Assembly (NCBI GenBank): GCA_028293825.1
Contig: JAQGNY010000049.1
Coordinates: forward strand, 35,246 to 99,245
DNA: 64,000 nucleotides
Reading direction: 5' to 3'
Source of the DNA: Verrucomicrobiaceae bacterium
GTDB lineage: Bacteria > Pseudomonadota > Gammaproteobacteria > Pseudomonadales > CAMLJR01
Shown here: one piece after another, positions 25,949 through 36,974 of the stretch
How positions within the stretch are numbered: the first letter of the stretch is position 1
How the letters are laid out: each line of letters starts with the position of its first letter
Made by a program: the position numbers and the translations under genes
Notes under the pieces: model-generated
Databases searched by the model: none
Told to the model about the DNA's origin: nothing
What the model saw: the letters and a program-made list of their open reading frames with translations, nothing else

Positions 25949-26221
25949 CTATTCGGGCGGGCTGCTAAAACACCGATCCGCTTCATCGAGCAGACTGCGT
26001 TTTAGCGGCGTATCGAGTTCGGTCCAATGGATGTTGAGCAACGCGCCTTGCAGTGCGTACAACAGGACTTTGGACACCTTGATACCGCGCTCGCGAATGC
26101 GGTTATAGGCATGGACCGGCCCCATTTCTTCCAGCTCGCTTCGACTGTGAATACCAATCGTGCGCAGCCAGTTGACAGAGGTGTTCCCCAGATTTTTCAA
26201 TGCCAGCAAATCACTTTGCAT
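25949..26221 (-). CDS. TfoX C-terminal domain protein
   Basis: A 90-residue stand-alone TfoX_C domain. LKNLGNTSVNWLRTIGIHS and the following ELEEMGPVHAYNRIRERG match the family's helix-hairpin-helix-like core. The N-terminal TfoX domain of competence regulators is absent, so it should not be called Sxy without care. Function is unknown for the single-domain form; DNA or protein contacts are possible. It is divergent from the DD-carboxypeptidase gene. Confidence 0.85.
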   Translation of the reverse strand: MQSDLLALKNLGNTSVNWLRTIGIHSRSELEEMGPVHAYNRIRERGIKVSKVLLYALQGALLNIHWTELDTPLKRSLLDEADRCFSSPPE

Positions 26222-26358
26222 TTTATTCGCCGTTCAACCGAAGTTTTTTTCATTTTTGTTAGCTGGTTGAATGTTTTATACCAATGAATTCGAGCTAGTA
26301 CAATGTTTTATATAAAATTATCAAAAAATGTGAATTCGTATATGCGCGAGTTAATTGT
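26222..26358. promoter_or_regulatory. A/T-rich divergent promoter region with repeats
   Basis: This region separates the TfoX_C gene (minus) and the carboxypeptidase gene (plus). The 11-mer AATGTTTTATA occurs at 26270-26280 and 26302-26312. The second copy overlaps the perfect palindrome TTTTATATAAAA. GAATTCG also occurs twice (26286 and about 26332). The composition and repeats suit overlapping promoters with operator sites; no regulator can be named. Confidence 0.4.
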
Positions 26359-27107
26359 GTGAATAGCATACCGTTATTGACGTTGGCCGCCCTAACCGGC
26401 TCCGACGACAATTTTATCGACCACGCCAGCCTCGAACGGCCGGTGCATCGCAATATCGTTTCAGCCTGGCAAAAGTTAGCGGCGGACGCGCGGGCAGCTG
26501 GTTTTGATCTCGCCATTGCCAGTGGTTATCGCAACTATCAGCGTCAATTGCATATCTGGAACGCCAAGGTGCGCGGCGAGCGCGCAGTGCTCGACACACA
26601 TGGCGCGCCGCTGGATTTAAGCGCCGCCAGCGACTGGGAAAAGATACAGGCTATTTTGCGCTGGTCGGCACTGCCGGGTGCGTCGCGTCACCATTGGGGT
26701 ACGGATATCGATGTTTATGACCGCGCCGCTGTTCCGGAAGGATACGCATTGCAATTAACGGCGGATGAGGCCTCGGATAGTGGACCGTTCGGCGCGCTGC
26801 ATCGCTGGCTGGATGGGCGCATCGCAGCGGATTCGGCCCATGGATTTTTTCGCCCCTATGCGGAGGATCGCGGCGGCATTGCGCCGGAGCGCTGGCATTT
26901 GAGTTTCGCGCCGCTGGCGGTGCGTTATCAGCGCCAGTTAAAGGCGGATACGCTCTGGAAAGAAATCGATGCGCCGACGCTCGAACTGCGCGAGACGATT
27001 GCCCAGCATTGGCCGGCTATTTTCGAGCGCTACATCTGGGTGCCGGCGCTGGCTCATCCCGAACCGTTTCGAGAGCGCCTGACGGTGGATAGAACTTCAA
27101 ATGATCA

Positions 27108-27111
<4 letters not shown>
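26359..27111 (+). CDS. D-alanyl-D-alanine carboxypeptidase, VanY/M15 family
   Basis: A 250-residue zinc peptidase starting at GTG (MNSIPLLTLAALTG). IASGYRNYQRQLHIWN is the family's substrate-binding segment. The metal motif is SRHHWGTDIDVYD (H and D), with the catalytic E and third ligand H in ERWHLSFAP. No signal peptide is evident, unlike VanX/VanY that act outside; a cytoplasmic role in recycling or a missed start are possible. The stop overlaps the start of the serine acetyltransferase by ATGA. Confidence 0.85.
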
Positions 27112-27923
<812 letters not shown>

Positions 27924-28178
27924 AACGAGAACAATCGCCTGCATTACAAATGCGCAACACGGCTGGATGAAAGTTGTGCGAATTGATCAATATCCGCTAC
28001 ATTTAGGGTGCCCGCGCCCTGGTTATCGCCTTTCCAAATAAGCAGTCATGGCTAGACGTCTTCGCGCGCCGCACGTACTGCAAGGGTTCGATGGAGTGTC
28101 CAAGCAGGCTTATTTACCCATGGATGGTGCCTGCCAAAATTATAAAGCGGCAGGTTAGGCGAGTATCCGGAGTGCAAT

Positions 28179-28658
28179 GTGAGTATCAAGTTATTAGATA
28201 ACGCGGCCTTTTACGGTTTTCGCGTACGCCGCACCGTTAACGGCAAACAATTCCAAGAGTACTTTTCGTTAAAGCAAGATGGTGATCGCTTGCAAGGGCG
28301 CGCCAAAAAGTTAGTCGAGCAAGCCGCGCTAAATCGCGATACCGAGCTCTCTAAGCTGCAAGACAAAATTCGCGAGCGCTTAAAGCCCGATCGCTGCTTC
28401 AACGACGACGGTTCGATTCGCGGTATCAGCTATTTGATGAAGACGGAAAAAAGCGGCGCGGTGACGCCGATTTTTCAGTTGGGCATCGCCTCCGAGCTGG
28501 AAAGCAAAATTGTCTGCACTAGTTTTTCATTGAATGCGCACGGTAGCGAAGAAGCGTGGCGCAAGGCGGTCGATACCTACGCCAAGCACAAAGTGATTCG
28601 CAAAAATACCAAGCTCTATCGGCAATTGATGGCAGCGAAACCATCGGGCAAGCGCTGA
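28179..28658 (+). CDS. Conserved hypothetical protein, beta-sheet start and helical core
   Basis: A 159-residue basic protein with GTG start and a GGAG site six bases before it. The N-terminus (NAAFYGFRVRRTVNGKQFQE) reads as a short three-strand sheet like AP2/integrase-arm DNA-binding domains. It is followed by a charged helix and a segment with GISYLMKTEKSGAVTPIFQ and a repeated HGSEEAWRKAVDTYAKHK helix. I believe similar proteins occur in other Gammaproteobacteria, from memory and not checked. A function in nucleic-acid binding is only a guess. It ends before a bidirectional terminator shared with ppa. Confidence 0.7.
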   Translation: MSIKLLDNAAFYGFRVRRTVNGKQFQEYFSLKQDGDRLQGRAKKLVEQAALNRDTELSKLQDKIRERLKPDRCFNDDGSIRGISYLMKTEKSGAVTPIFQLGIASELESKIVCTSFSLNAHGSEEAWRKAVDTYAKHKVIRKNTKLYRQLMAAKPSGKR

Positions 28659-28745
28659 GAGTTTTAGCGTTTGCCGGATAAGTTTTCGTCGCTGGATGAC
28701 TGCCAATAAATGGAGGATTAATAGGCGGGTAGTTAGTAAATTAAA

Positions 28746-28777
28746 GAACCGCAATAAAAAAGAACCACAATAAAAAA
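28746..28777. repeat. Tandem 16-bp near-identical repeat
   Basis: GAACCGCAATAAAAAA (28746-28761) is followed directly by GAACCACAATAAAAAA (28762-28777), differing at one base. The A-run of the second copy forms the 5' arm of the terminator hairpin, so the repeat may have arisen by slippage at the terminator. Confidence 0.6.
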
Positions 28778-28806
28778 GCCGCCGTGCTTACGCAGGCGGC
28801 TTTTTT
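28772..28806. terminator. Bidirectional intrinsic terminator
   Basis: AAAAAAGCCGCC at the left pairs with GGCGGCTTTTTT at the right around a loop of about 11 bases. The G-C core is flanked by A and T runs on both sides, so it can stop the plus-strand gene ending at 28658 and the minus-strand ppa ending at 28829. Confidence 0.85.
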
Positions 28807-28828
28807 ATGGGCTTTGCGTAAACGGCTG

Positions 28829-29356
28829 TTAGCCTTTGTACGCGGCCGCGGCTTTCATAATCGCTTCGCGGGCGGCGTCGGCACCTTGCCAGCCATCGAC
28901 TTTCACCCATTTGCCGACTTCCAGATCTTTGTAGTTTTCAAAGAAATGTTGGATTTGCTTGAGCAGCAATTCCGGCAGGTCGGAATACTCTTTAATGTCT
29001 TTGTACAGCACGGTCAGTTTGTCGTGCGGCACGGCAACGACTTTTGCGTCCTGGCCGGCTTCGTCGCTCATATTCAATACGCCGATTGGGCGCGCGCGAA
29101 TCACCGAACCCGGCACCACCGGATACGGAGTGATGACCAATACGTCGAGCGGATCGCCATCGTCGCCCAGCGTCTTCGGAATGAAGCCGTAGTTGGCGGG
29201 ATAAAACATCGGCGTCGCCATAAAGCGATCGACGAACAGCGCGTCGGCGTCTTTATCGATTTCGTATTTGATCGGGCTGCTGTTCGCCGGAATTTCGATG
29301 GCGACGTAGATATCGTTAGGCAGGTCTTTACCGGCCGGGATTTTGTCGAAGCTCAT
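28829..29356 (-). CDS. ppa: Inorganic pyrophosphatase
   Basis: A 175-residue family I soluble pyrophosphatase (E. coli 176) from the ATG at 29356, with an AAAGG site. The conserved signature is [14 protein letters not shown] with the metal aspartates, preceded by [14 protein letters not shown] in [15 protein letters not shown] and the lysines of the active site (KWVKVDGW) are present. Role: hydrolyses pyrophosphate to drive biosynthesis. The longer open frame upstream is non-coding, because the promoter lies within it. Confidence 0.96.
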   Translation of the reverse strand: MSFDKIPAGKDLPNDIYVAIEIPANSSPIKYEIDKDADALFVDRFMATPMFYPANYGFIPKTLGDDGDPLDVLVITPYPVVPGSVIRARPIGVLNMSDEAGQDAKVVAVPHDKLTVLYKDIKEYSDLPELLLKQIQHFFENYKDLEVGKWVKVDGWQGADAAREAIMKAAAAYKG

Positions 29357-29410
29357 GATTAGCCTTTCCAGTTTGGTGGGATTGATCGTTAAAAATATCA
29401 GGACGCGCGG

Positions 29411-29439
29411 ATTATAACGGCAGACGGTGGCAGATCGAA
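29411..29439 (-). promoter_or_regulatory. Candidate sigma70 promoter of ppa
   Basis: On the minus strand a perfect TATAAT (29416-29411) follows TTCGAT (29439-29434) with a 17-base spacer. It lies 55 bases before the ppa start, which leaves a short leader. Confidence 0.5.
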
Positions 29440-29512
29440 ACGTCCGCGACGTCGACAGCATTTTTCGCTGTGCTAGGCTTGGGTGGCGTCTGCAGGGAAT
29501 CGAGGCTTTGTT

Positions 29513-29797
29513 GTGACCACTAAGAATCAGCGCAGGCATACGCGTATGCGGTTACGCGCCGAAGTAAAGTTGAAACACCCTGAAGCTGGCGAGCTCAATG
29601 CGCATACGCGCGATATCTCCGAAGGTGGCGCGTTTGTCTTCACCGAAAATTTATTGAAGCCGCGCGTCGGCGACATTATCGAAGTTCAAGTTCAAGGCCT
29701 GCCCGGCGAACCTGCGCCCATCGTGCCGATGCGCGTGGTGCGTATCGATCGCGACGGTGTCGGCCTGGAATTTCTGCACAACACCGATCCGTCTTAA
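29513..29797 (+). CDS. PilZ domain protein
   Basis: A 94-residue single PilZ domain from the GTG at 29513, which has a GAGG site; a GTG at 29483 would add ten residues. The c-di-GMP-binding motifs are RRHTRMRLR (RxxxR) near the start and DISEGGAF (D/NxSxxG) about 25 residues later. Role: small c-di-GMP receptor, probably acting by contact with a partner protein. It is alone in its orientation before mpl (161 bp). The diguanylate cyclase in this window is a possible signal source. Confidence 0.88.
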   Translation: MTTKNQRRHTRMRLRAEVKLKHPEAGELNAHTRDISEGGAFVFTENLLKPRVGDIIEVQVQGLPGEPAPIVPMRVVRIDRDGVGLEFLHNTDPS

Positions 29798-29958
29798 TTT
29801 ACCGGCGATTTTTATCGCGCTTGCCGCTGTCTTGCGCTTATCGGCCAATGTTATTGCGGTGAGTTGATAGCAGCCGCAAGCCGGCATTACTCGCCGCGTG
29901 AGCGATGATACTATCCGCGCCTCGACAATCGACACTCAGCGACCGTCAGGCGATTCGA

Positions 29959-31332
29959 ATGCACATCCATATTCTCGGTATTTGCGGCACTTTCATGGGC
30001 AGCCTGGCGCTTCTCGCGCGTCAGCTCGGCCATGAAGTCAGCGGTTCCGACACCGGCGTTTATCCGCCGATGAGCACGCAACTGCAGGCGCAGGGCATTC
30101 ATTTGCAGGATGGTTACGATCCTGCGCATCTGCAGCCGGAACCTGACCTGGTCATCATCGGCAATGCGTTGTCGCGCGGTAATCCAGCGGTCGAATACGT
30201 GCTTGAGCGCAATCTGCCGTATGTGTCCGGCCCGCAATGGTTGGCCGATCAGGTGTTGCAGCAGCGGTGGGTGCTGGCCTGCGCCGGCACGCACGGCAAA
30301 ACCACCACCAGCAGTTTGCTGACGTGGCTACTCGAAGCAAACGGTTTTAATCCCGGCTATTTAATCGGTGGCGTGCCGGAAAATTTCGACGTGTCGGCGC
30401 GGCTGACCGATAGCAGTTTTTTTGTCATCGAAGCCGACGAATACGATTGCGCATTTTTCGACAAGCGTTCGAAATTCGTGCACTACAAGCCACGCACAGC
30501 GGTGCTGAATAATCTCGAATTCGATCACGCCGATATTTTCCCCGACCTCGCCGCGATTCAGCGGCAGTTCCATCATCTGGTGCGCACCATTCCGGCGAGC
30601 GGTCGCATTATTTATCCGGCAACAGAAACAGCGCTCGAAGACGTGTTGGCGATGGGTTGTTGGTCCGAACGCGAAACGACAGGACTCGGTCACGGCGCCG
30701 ACTGGCAGGCGCAATTGCGCGCCGACGACGGCAGCAGTTTCGATGTGTTGCAGCACGGTGAAGTGCGCGGGCGCGTGAGCTGGCAGCACACCGGTTTGCA
30801 CAATGTGCAGAATGCATTGAGCGCAATTGCGGCCGCGCATCATGTCGGTGTGCGCGCCGGCGATGCGATCGCCGCGTGCAATGATTTCGCTGGCGTGAAA
30901 CGCCGTATGGAGTTGCTCGCCGACATTAATGGCGTGCGTGTGTACGACGATTTCGCGCACCACCCCACTGCGATTGCGACGACATTACACGGCCTGCGCG
31001 CGCGCGTCGGCAGCGAAAAAATTATCGCCGTGATTGAGCCGCGTTCGAACACGATGCGGCTCGGCGTGCATTTGCAAAAGCTTGCACCGGCCACACAACA
31101 CGCCGATCAGATTATTTGGTATCAACCGCCCGGGCTCGATTGGTCGCTCGGCGACGTACTTGCGAGCAGCTCCAAACCGGCGCAAATTTACGACAACGTC
31201 GAACGCATCGTGGCCGATCTAACACAACAGGTCAGCGGCGGAACGCACATCGTGTTTATGAGTAACGGCGGCTTCGGCGGCATTCACAAAAAATTGGTGA
31301 GTAGTTTGCAGCAGCGCTTTCAACAGCAGTGA
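29959..31332 (+). CDS. mpl: UDP-MurNAc:L-Ala-gamma-D-Glu-meso-DAP ligase
   Basis: A 457-residue Mur ligase family member from the ATG at 29959. The N-terminal nucleotide domain begins [20 protein letters not shown], the ATP loop is [13 protein letters not shown], and [19 protein letters not shown] is the Mpl-specific central segment. Family length is about 450-460. Role: joins recycled murein tripeptide to UDP-MurNAc, feeding peptidoglycan synthesis. ubiX follows closely, the same neighbourhood as in Pseudomonas-like genomes. Confidence 0.95.
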   Translation: MHIHILGICGTFMGSLALLARQLGHEVSGSDTGVYPPMSTQLQAQGIHLQDGYDPAHLQPEPDLVIIGNALSRGNPAVEYVLERNLPYVSGPQWLADQVLQQRWVLACAGTHGKTTTSSLLTWLLEANGFNPGYLIGGVPENFDVSARLTDSSFFVIEADEYDCAFFDKRSKFVHYKPRTAVLNNLEFDHADIFPDLAAIQRQFHHLVRTIPASGRIIYPATETALEDVLAMGCWSERETTGLGHGADWQAQLRADDGSSFDVLQHGEVRGRVSWQHTGLHNVQNALSAIAAAHHVGVRAGDAIAACNDFAGVKRRMELLADINGVRVYDDFAHHPTAIATTLHGLRARVGSEKIIAVIEPRSNTMRLGVHLQKLAPATQHADQIIWYQPPGLDWSLGDVLASSSKPAQIYDNVERIVADLTQQVSGGTHIVFMSNGGFGGIHKKLVSSLQQRFQQQ

Positions 31333-31364
31333 GAGCCAGCAATGAAAAAAGTGAACAACCCGAT

Positions 31365-32000
31365 ATGACGCAGCCAGAACAATTTACGCGCACCATTACG
31401 CTCGCCATCACTGGCGCATCAGGTGCGCAATATGGTTTACGTTTGCTCGACTGTTTATTGGCGGCGAATTGCCGCGTTTATCTGTTGATTTCGAATGCGG
31501 CGCAAATCGTGTTGGCGACGGAAACCGACGTAGCGCTGCCGGCGTTTTCCGAATGGGCCGATTATTTTCAGCAGCGGTTTTCGCCTGCGCCCGGCCAGTT
31601 GAAACTATTTTCGCGCGACGATTGGTTTGCGCCGGTGGCGTCCGGATCGAGTGCGCCGTCGAGCATGGTGATCTGTCCGTGCAGCACTGGTTCGCTGTCG
31701 GCGATCGCGCACGGTGCCAGTAATAATTTGATCGAGCGCGCTGCCGATGTCGCGTTAAAAGAGCGGCGACAATTAATTTTGGTGCCGCGCGAAACACCGT
31801 ATTCGCAAATTCATTTACAAAACATGCTCACGCTGACGCAGATGGGCGCGATTATTTTGCCGGCGAGTCCGGGTTTTTATCAGCGCCCGACGCAGGTGGC
31901 GCAACTCGTCGATTTCATCGTTGCGCGTATTCTCGATCAACTCGGTGTCGCGCAACAGTTAATGGCGCGCTGGGGCGAACCAACCGTTAAGGAGTTGTGA
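31365..32000 (+). CDS. ubiX: Flavin prenyltransferase UbiX
   Basis: A 211-residue protein from the ATG at 31365; a GTG at 31329 overlapping the mpl stop would add twelve residues. The FMN-binding start is [36 protein letters not shown] and [17 protein letters not shown] are characteristic. Role: makes prenylated FMN, the cofactor of the UbiD decarboxylase in ubiquinone synthesis. It is followed after one base by the small membrane protein gene. Confidence 0.94.
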   Translation: MTQPEQFTRTITLAITGASGAQYGLRLLDCLLAANCRVYLLISNAAQIVLATETDVALPAFSEWADYFQQRFSPAPGQLKLFSRDDWFAPVASGSSAPSSMVICPCSTGSLSAIAHGASNNLIERAADVALKERRQLILVPRETPYSQIHLQNMLTLTQMGAIILPASPGFYQRPTQVAQLVDFIVARILDQLGVAQQLMARWGEPTVKEL

Positions 32001-32001
32001 T

Positions 32002-32379
32002 ATGGAATCTCAAGATGCGGAATTTTTACCGGTCCTCGCTACGCCGAGCAAAGAAGAGCGCACCTGGGCGATGCTTTGTCACCTCTGCGTTGTCGCGCAG
32101 ATTTTTTTGCCGATATTAGTGCTCGGTCCGCTACTCGTGTGGCTGGTTAAAGGCGATCAAATGCCGTTCGTGAAAGTACAGGGCAAGGAAGTGCTGAATT
32201 TTCAGATCACATTATTTTTAGCGGGGCTGATTAGCACGGCGTTGATCGTGGTCGGCATCGGCATTTTGCTGCTGATTCTGCTGTGGATTTATTCGATCGT
32301 GGCCGGCGTTATCGGCGCGGTAAAAGTGAACGAAGGCGTGTCGTATCGCTACGCAATTAATTGGCGATTGATTAGCTAA
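32002..32379 (+). CDS. DUF4870 (Tic20-like) small membrane protein
   Basis: A 125-residue protein with a GGAG site. After [15 protein letters not shown] there are three membrane helices (about 28-50, 65-85, 88-110), with [16 protein letters not shown] between the first two. This arrangement matches the DUF4870 family, related to Tic20. Function is unknown; it starts one base after the ubiX stop and is probably co-transcribed. Confidence 0.85.
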   Translation: MESQDAEFLPVLATPSKEERTWAMLCHLCVVAQIFLPILVLGPLLVWLVKGDQMPFVKVQGKEVLNFQITLFLAGLISTALIVVGIGILLLILLWIYSIVAGVIGAVKVNEGVSYRYAINWRLIS

Positions 32380-32392
32380 GGTAGAAACGCTG

Positions 32393-32665
32393 ATGGCATT
32401 TATTCCCTGTCGCTCGGGCTGCGGCGCGTGCTGCACCGAGCTCAGTATCAGCTCCGCAATTCCCGGCATGCCGAATGGCAAGCCGGCTGGTGTGCGCTGC
32501 GTGCAATTGGCAGACGATTTTCGCTGCCGTATTTTCGGTCAGCCGCAGCGCCCGCAGGTGTGCAGCGATTTTCAGGCAGAGGAGGAGTTTTGCGGCAATT
32601 CGCGCGACGAAGCGGTGCAGCAAATGCGCTGGCTCGAAACTAACACTCGCGTTGAGGCGCGCTGA
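32393..32665 (+). CDS. YkgJ-family cysteine-cluster protein
   Basis: A 90-residue protein with six or more cysteines in the family pattern: CRSGCGACC near the start, then CVQL, CRIFG, and CSDFQ with FCG. The family (YkgJ, zinc- or iron-chelating clusters) is thought to bind metal; the reaction is unknown. It is one base from the Lon-domain gene and 13 bp after the DUF4870 gene. Confidence 0.85.
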   Translation: MAFIPCRSGCGACCTELSISSAIPGMPNGKPAGVRCVQLADDFRCRIFGQPQRPQVCSDFQAEEEFCGNSRDEAVQQMRWLETNTRVEAR

Positions 32666-32666
32666 C

Positions 32667-33263
32667 ATGCAATTGCAGGTGCCGTTGTTTCCGCTCGGTT
32701 CGGTGTTGTTTCCCGGCGGTCGCGTGCCGTTGCAGGTATTCGAGCCGCGCTATGTCGACTTGGTGCGCAATAGCATGCGCACTAACACGGAGTTCGGCGT
32801 GGTGTGGATTCGCGAAGGCAGCGAGGTCGTCGTCGATAAGCAAGAGCCGATGCCGCGGCTGGCGCAGATCGGCACGTTCGCGCGCATCGTCGATTGGGAT
32901 TCGTTAGCGGGCGGTCGACTTGGTGTGACCATCGAAGGCAGCGGCAAATTTCGCTTGTTGTCGACCGAACAGCAGTCCGATTTTTTAATCGTCGCCGGCG
33001 CGCAGCGTTTAGCCGACGAAACAGCATTGCCGATACCTGCTCGCGCCAATGAATTAATCGGCCTGTTGCGCCAGTTGATCGAGCATCCGTTGATCGCGCG
33101 CCTCAATCTGGAGCCTGAAACCGAAGATGCCGGTCGTCTCGCTAATCAAATTGCGCAGTTGTTACCAATTGCCGAGGCGAATAAGTTTGAATTGCTCGCC
33201 GAACTGGACCCAATGCTAAGGCTGGATCGCTTGTTGCTTATTCTCGACCAGCTGTCAGATTAA
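32667..33263 (+). CDS. Stand-alone Lon substrate-binding domain protein
   Basis: A 198-residue protein from the ATG at 32667; the longer frame overlaps the YkgJ-like gene and is not used. VPLFPLGSVLFPGGRVPLQ and FEPRYVDLV open the typical LonN beta-domain, with GTFARIVDWD and GRLGVTIEGSGKF further on, then a helical C-terminal half. There is no AAA or protease domain. Function of such solo domains is not settled; a role in substrate handling is possible. Confidence 0.88.
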   Translation: MQLQVPLFPLGSVLFPGGRVPLQVFEPRYVDLVRNSMRTNTEFGVVWIREGSEVVVDKQEPMPRLAQIGTFARIVDWDSLAGGRLGVTIEGSGKFRLLSTEQQSDFLIVAGAQRLADETALPIPARANELIGLLRQLIEHPLIARLNLEPETEDAGRLANQIAQLLPIAEANKFELLAELDPMLRLDRLLLILDQLSD

Positions 33264-33428
33264 AAGTGCGCTCATTGCGGTCGCTTCTCTGCATGGCGAC
33301 CACGCAATAAGTAATCAGGGCGAGCGATGCGCGCAATAGTAAAAGCGTTAGATAAAAATTTAGAGAGCAAGTTAGATAACAGGCAGGCGGGCACAACGCT
33401 CGCTGCTGCGGAAAATAAGAGGCCGGAC

Positions 33429-33944
33429 ATGTTACCGGTGATCCTCGATGTCGAAGCGTCCGGGCTCGGGCGCGGCAGTTATCCGATTGAAGTCGGTTAT
33501 GTGCTGGCCGACCAGCGCAGTCACTGCATGTTGATCAAACCGCTGCCGGAATGGTTGCGCTGGGATGTTGCGGCGGAAAAACTGCATGGCATTCAGCGCG
33601 CGCAATTGCTGCAATTCGGTGTCGATATAAAAACCGCTGCGCAAATTTTGAATGAATCGCTGCGCGGTTTGACGGTTTATTCCGACGCGTGGGGCAACGA
33701 TCAAAGCTGGCTGGCGTTGCTGTTCGAACACGCCGGGTTCTTACCCGCGTTCAAATTGCGCACGCTGCGCGAATTGCTCAGCGACGCGCAGCTCGAAGTG
33801 TGGCAGCCCACCAAAATCGCCGTAGTCAAAGAGCTTGCGCTCGGGCGCCATCGCGCTAGTAATGATGCGCGTATTCTGCAGCTGACCTATTTGCGTACCT
33901 GCGAACTGACCGGCGGCGATCCCGGCTTTCGTAAACGCGCCTAG
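33429..33944 (+). CDS. DnaQ-like 3'-5' exonuclease domain protein
   Basis: A 171-residue core from the ATG at 33429; an ATG at 33327 would add a 34-residue polar tail without recognisable features. The exonuclease motif I is ILDVEASGLGRGSYP (D and E). Motif II is around VYSDAWGND, and the terminal HRASNDARILQ gives the H and D of a DEDDh enzyme. Role inferred: a nuclease acting on DNA or RNA 3' ends. The domain is shorter than DNA polymerase III epsilon and the substrate is unknown. Confidence 0.75.
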   Translation: MLPVILDVEASGLGRGSYPIEVGYVLADQRSHCMLIKPLPEWLRWDVAAEKLHGIQRAQLLQFGVDIKTAAQILNESLRGLTVYSDAWGNDQSWLALLFEHAGFLPAFKLRTLRELLSDAQLEVWQPTKIAVVKELALGRHRASNDARILQLTYLRTCELTGGDPGFRKRA

Positions 33945-34063
33945 TTTTTTTCCTCTTTTAATTTCTTCTGGTTTCGTTTTCTCAAGCAGCCGATGACGCA
34001 GCCCGTGCATCTTCGCGGTGATCCCGCTAGCATGCGGTGATTCGATTTTCGTCGTGGAGGTGC

Positions 34064-34945
34064 ATGTTGAGTCAGGCTCTTGAAGAATTAATCGCAGCGA
34101 ATCGATTGGAGCGACTCGACGAAAACCTGTTTCGCGGTTACGGCACCTGGGGCCCGCGCACACGACTTTACGGCGGCCAAATTCTGGCGCAGACGATGAG
34201 CGCCGCGCAGCAAAGCGCGCCGGTCGAATTTCAAATTCATTCCATGCACGCGTATTTCGTCCGCGCTGGCGATCCGGCGCAGGCGGTGATTTATCACGTC
34301 GAGCCGCTCAGTGACGGCAAAAGTTTTTGCACGCGCGCGGTGACGGCGCGCCAAGGCGGCAAAGCCATTCTGAAAGCGCAGTTTTCGCTGCATCGGCATG
34401 AAGAAGGCTTCGAGCATCAGGCGCCGATGCCGGCAGCGCCCGGCCCGGAAGGATTGCAAAACGAATCGCAGATCCGCCATTCCGTCGGCTTCGATAGCCC
34501 TGATTCGGCGGTCGGCGCACATATGTTGCATCTACCGTTCGAGTGGCCGATCGAACACTGGATCGTATCGCCGGCGGATCTGATCAATCCGCAATCGCAG
34601 GAGCCATCCAATCAGGTGTGGCTGCGCGCGACCGGCCCGCTGCCGGACGATCCCGCATTGCATATGCAATTGCTAGCGTTTGCTTCCGACCACAATTTGC
34701 TAATCGCCGCGCTGCGCCCGCACGCGGTTTCGATCGCATCGCCCGGGTTGCAGATTGCGTCGCTCGATCATGCGATGTGGTTTCATCGGCCGTTTCGCAT
34801 CGACGACTGGCTGTTATATGTCAGCGAAAGTCCATCCGCATCGCATGCGCTGGGCTTCGCAACCGGCCGTATTTACACCCGCGATGGCACTCTAGTGGCG
34901 TCCGTCGCCCAGGAAGGTCTGATTCGGATGAGGTCTAGGGTATAA
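34064..34945 (+). CDS. tesB: Acyl-CoA thioesterase II
   Basis: A 293-residue protein (E. coli TesB 286) from the ATG at 34064, with GGAGG six bases upstream. It is a double hot-dog: the first has [15 protein letters not shown] and [12 protein letters not shown], the second [19 protein letters not shown] and GLIRMR at the end. The catalytic triad regions (D in LDHAMWF, and the T/Q region near the end) are present. Role: hydrolysis of medium- and long-chain acyl-CoA. Confidence 0.93.
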   Translation: MLSQALEELIAANRLERLDENLFRGYGTWGPRTRLYGGQILAQTMSAAQQSAPVEFQIHSMHAYFVRAGDPAQAVIYHVEPLSDGKSFCTRAVTARQGGKAILKAQFSLHRHEEGFEHQAPMPAAPGPEGLQNESQIRHSVGFDSPDSAVGAHMLHLPFEWPIEHWIVSPADLINPQSQEPSNQVWLRATGPLPDDPALHMQLLAFASDHNLLIAALRPHAVSIASPGLQIASLDHAMWFHRPFRIDDWLLYVSESPSASHALGFATGRIYTRDGTLVASVAQEGLIRMRSRV

Positions 34946-34946
34946 T
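34941..34946 (+). promoter_or_regulatory. Candidate -10 box of proA
   Basis: A perfect TATAAT overlaps the end of the tesB stop region, 34 bases before the proA start. No good -35 hexamer was seen 16-18 bases upstream, so this is only a candidate. Confidence 0.35.
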
Positions 34947-34979
34947 CGCCGCCCCTTATTAATTCGTCGGTTCGTTGCG

Positions 34980-36263
34980 ATGACCAGCTCGGTTGATGTC
35001 AAAACCTACATGCAGACGTTGGGTCGCGCCGCGCGGCAAGCTTCGCGCGTGATGGCGCGGGTCGAAACGGCGGTAAAAAATCAGGCGTTGCTCGCCACCG
35101 CAGCGGCGCTTAACACACAGCGCGAAGCATTGCTCGCCGCCAATGCCGAAGACATGCGCAACGCCAGAGCCAATGGTCTCGACAGCGCCATGCTCGACCG
35201 GCTTGAACTGAAAGCCAAAAACATCGACGCGATGATCGAAGGCCTGGAGCAGGTTGCGGCGCTGGCTGATCCGGTCGGCGCTATCACCGATCTCGTTTAT
35301 CGCCCGAGTGGTATTCAGGTCGGCCGCATGCGCGTGCCGCTCGGCGTGGTCGGCATCATTTACGAATCGCGTCCGAACGTCACCGTCGAAGCGGCGAGTC
35401 TCTGTTTGAAATCCGGCAACGCCACCATCCTGCGCGGCGGTAGCGAAGCGATTCATTCCAACCGCGCCATTGCCGCCTGTTTGCGCAAAGGTTTACTGGC
35501 GGCGGGTTTGCCGGAAACTGCAGTGCAAGTGGTTGAAACCACCGATCGCGCTGCGGTTGGTGAATTGATCGCCATGCCCGAGTTCGTCGATGTCATTGTG
35601 CCGCGCGGCGGCAAAGGGCTGATCGAGCGCATTTCCCGCGATGCGAAAGTGCCGGTAATCAAGCATCTTGACGGTATTTGCCACGTCTATATCGACGATC
35701 GCGCCGACCTCGAAAAAGCCTTTCGCATCGTCATGAATTCGAAAACGCAGCGCTACGGCACCTGCAATACGCTGGAAACGCTGCTGGTCGCTGATGCCAT
35801 TGCCGAGCAGATCCTGCCGCGTCTGGCCGAAGCGCTGATCGAAAAAGGCGTCGAGTTACGCGGTTGCCCACGCACGCAGGCGTTAATTTCAGGCGCCCTT
35901 TCTGTCGATATAAAACTGGCCACCGAAGAAGACTGGCGCACCGAATATCTGGCGCCGATTTTATCGATTCGCGTTGTTGCCGATCTCGATGCGGCGATCG
36001 ACCACATCGACACTTACAGCTCGCAACACACCGACAGCATCGTCACCGAGGATTACACGCGCGGCCGCCGCTTTCTGCGCGAAGTCGATTCGAGCTCGGT
36101 GATGATCAATGCGTCGACGCGCTTTGCCGACGGTTTCGAATACGGGCTTGGCGCCGAAGTCGGGATTTCCACCGACAAGATTCACGCGCGTGGCCCGGTC
36201 GGGCTGGAAGGGCTGACCTCGCAGAAATACGTCGTGCTGGGCGATGGCCACGTTCGCGCCTGA
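34980..36263 (+). CDS. proA: Gamma-glutamyl phosphate reductase
   Basis: A 427-residue aldehyde-dehydrogenase-fold enzyme. [20 protein letters not shown] and [15 protein letters not shown] are diagnostic for ProA, and the catalytic cysteine is in [12 protein letters not shown]. Role: second step of proline synthesis. proB is not here. It heads the forward block and its end is adjacent to nadD, a pairing common in Proteobacteria. Confidence 0.96.
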   Translation: MTSSVDVKTYMQTLGRAARQASRVMARVETAVKNQALLATAAALNTQREALLAANAEDMRNARANGLDSAMLDRLELKAKNIDAMIEGLEQVAALADPVGAITDLVYRPSGIQVGRMRVPLGVVGIIYESRPNVTVEAASLCLKSGNATILRGGSEAIHSNRAIAACLRKGLLAAGLPETAVQVVETTDRAAVGELIAMPEFVDVIVPRGGKGLIERISRDAKVPVIKHLDGICHVYIDDRADLEKAFRIVMNSKTQRYGTCNTLETLLVADAIAEQILPRLAEALIEKGVELRGCPRTQALISGALSVDIKLATEEDWRTEYLAPILSIRVVADLDAAIDHIDTYSSQHTDSIVTEDYTRGRRFLREVDSSSVMINASTRFADGFEYGLGAEVGISTDKIHARGPVGLEGLTSQKYVVLGDGHVRA

Positions 36264-36294
36264 TGCGGACGGCATCGGTGCGAGCTTTGCCACA

Positions 36295-36927
36295 GTGCTA
36301 ACGAATATCGCCATGCTGGGTGGGACGTTCGATCCCATTCACTCCGGCCATTTGCGCTCGGCGGTCGAGCTGCGCGAACACTTGAATTTTGATGAATTAC
36401 GTTTGGTGCCGTGTCATGTGCCGCCGCATCGCGATGTGCCGCAGGCGACCAGTGCGCAGCGTTTGCGGATGCTCGAACTGGCGCTGGCCGACGAGCCGGG
36501 ATTGGCCATCGACGCGCGTGAATTGCAGCGCGGCGCGCCGTCCTATTCGATCGACACGCTGATCGCACTGCGCGCTGAACTCGGTGCGCACTGCGCGCTC
36601 AGTTTGATCGTCGGCATGGATGCGTTCGCGCAATTGCACACATGGCATCGCTGGCAGGAATTACTCGATTACGCGCATATCGTCGTGATCGCGCGGCCGG
36701 GTTCGGCCCTGCCGCAGAGCGGCGCGGTGGCTGATTTATTACACGCCAAGCGCGGCGACAGCGCGACCTTTGCAGCGCAGCCGAACGGCTCGATTGTCAG
36801 TGTCGAGTTAACGCCGTTGCCGATTTCGGCCACCGCGATCCGCCAATTGATTAATAGCGGGCATTCGCCGCGTTATTTACTGCCGGACGCGGTGTGGAAT
36901 TACATTCGCGAGCAACGGCTTTATTAA
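36295..36927 (+). CDS. nadD: Nicotinate-nucleotide adenylyltransferase
   Basis: A nucleotidyltransferase with [15 protein letters not shown] (the H-x-G-H type signature), PCHVPPHRD, and SATAIRQLI near the C-terminus. The start is uncertain: GTG at 36295 gives 210 residues and has a weak GAG site, while ATG at 36244 would overlap proA by 20 bases and give 227. Role: deamido-NAD synthesis from nicotinate mononucleotide. Confidence 0.93.
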   Translation: MLTNIAMLGGTFDPIHSGHLRSAVELREHLNFDELRLVPCHVPPHRDVPQATSAQRLRMLELALADEPGLAIDARELQRGAPSYSIDTLIALRAELGAHCALSLIVGMDAFAQLHTWHRWQELLDYAHIVVIARPGSALPQSGAVADLLHAKRGDSATFAAQPNGSIVSVELTPLPISATAIRQLINSGHSPRYLLPDAVWNYIREQRLY

Positions 36928-36974
36928 GCCGAGCTAAATTAATTTACATACCGCAAACAGAGAAAACGTTTTTT

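Noticed and set aside
28048..28158. 36-residue frame MARRLRAPHVLQGFDG...
   Set aside because: Short, no ribosome site of note and no recognised similarity; likely chance in the leader of the 28179 gene.
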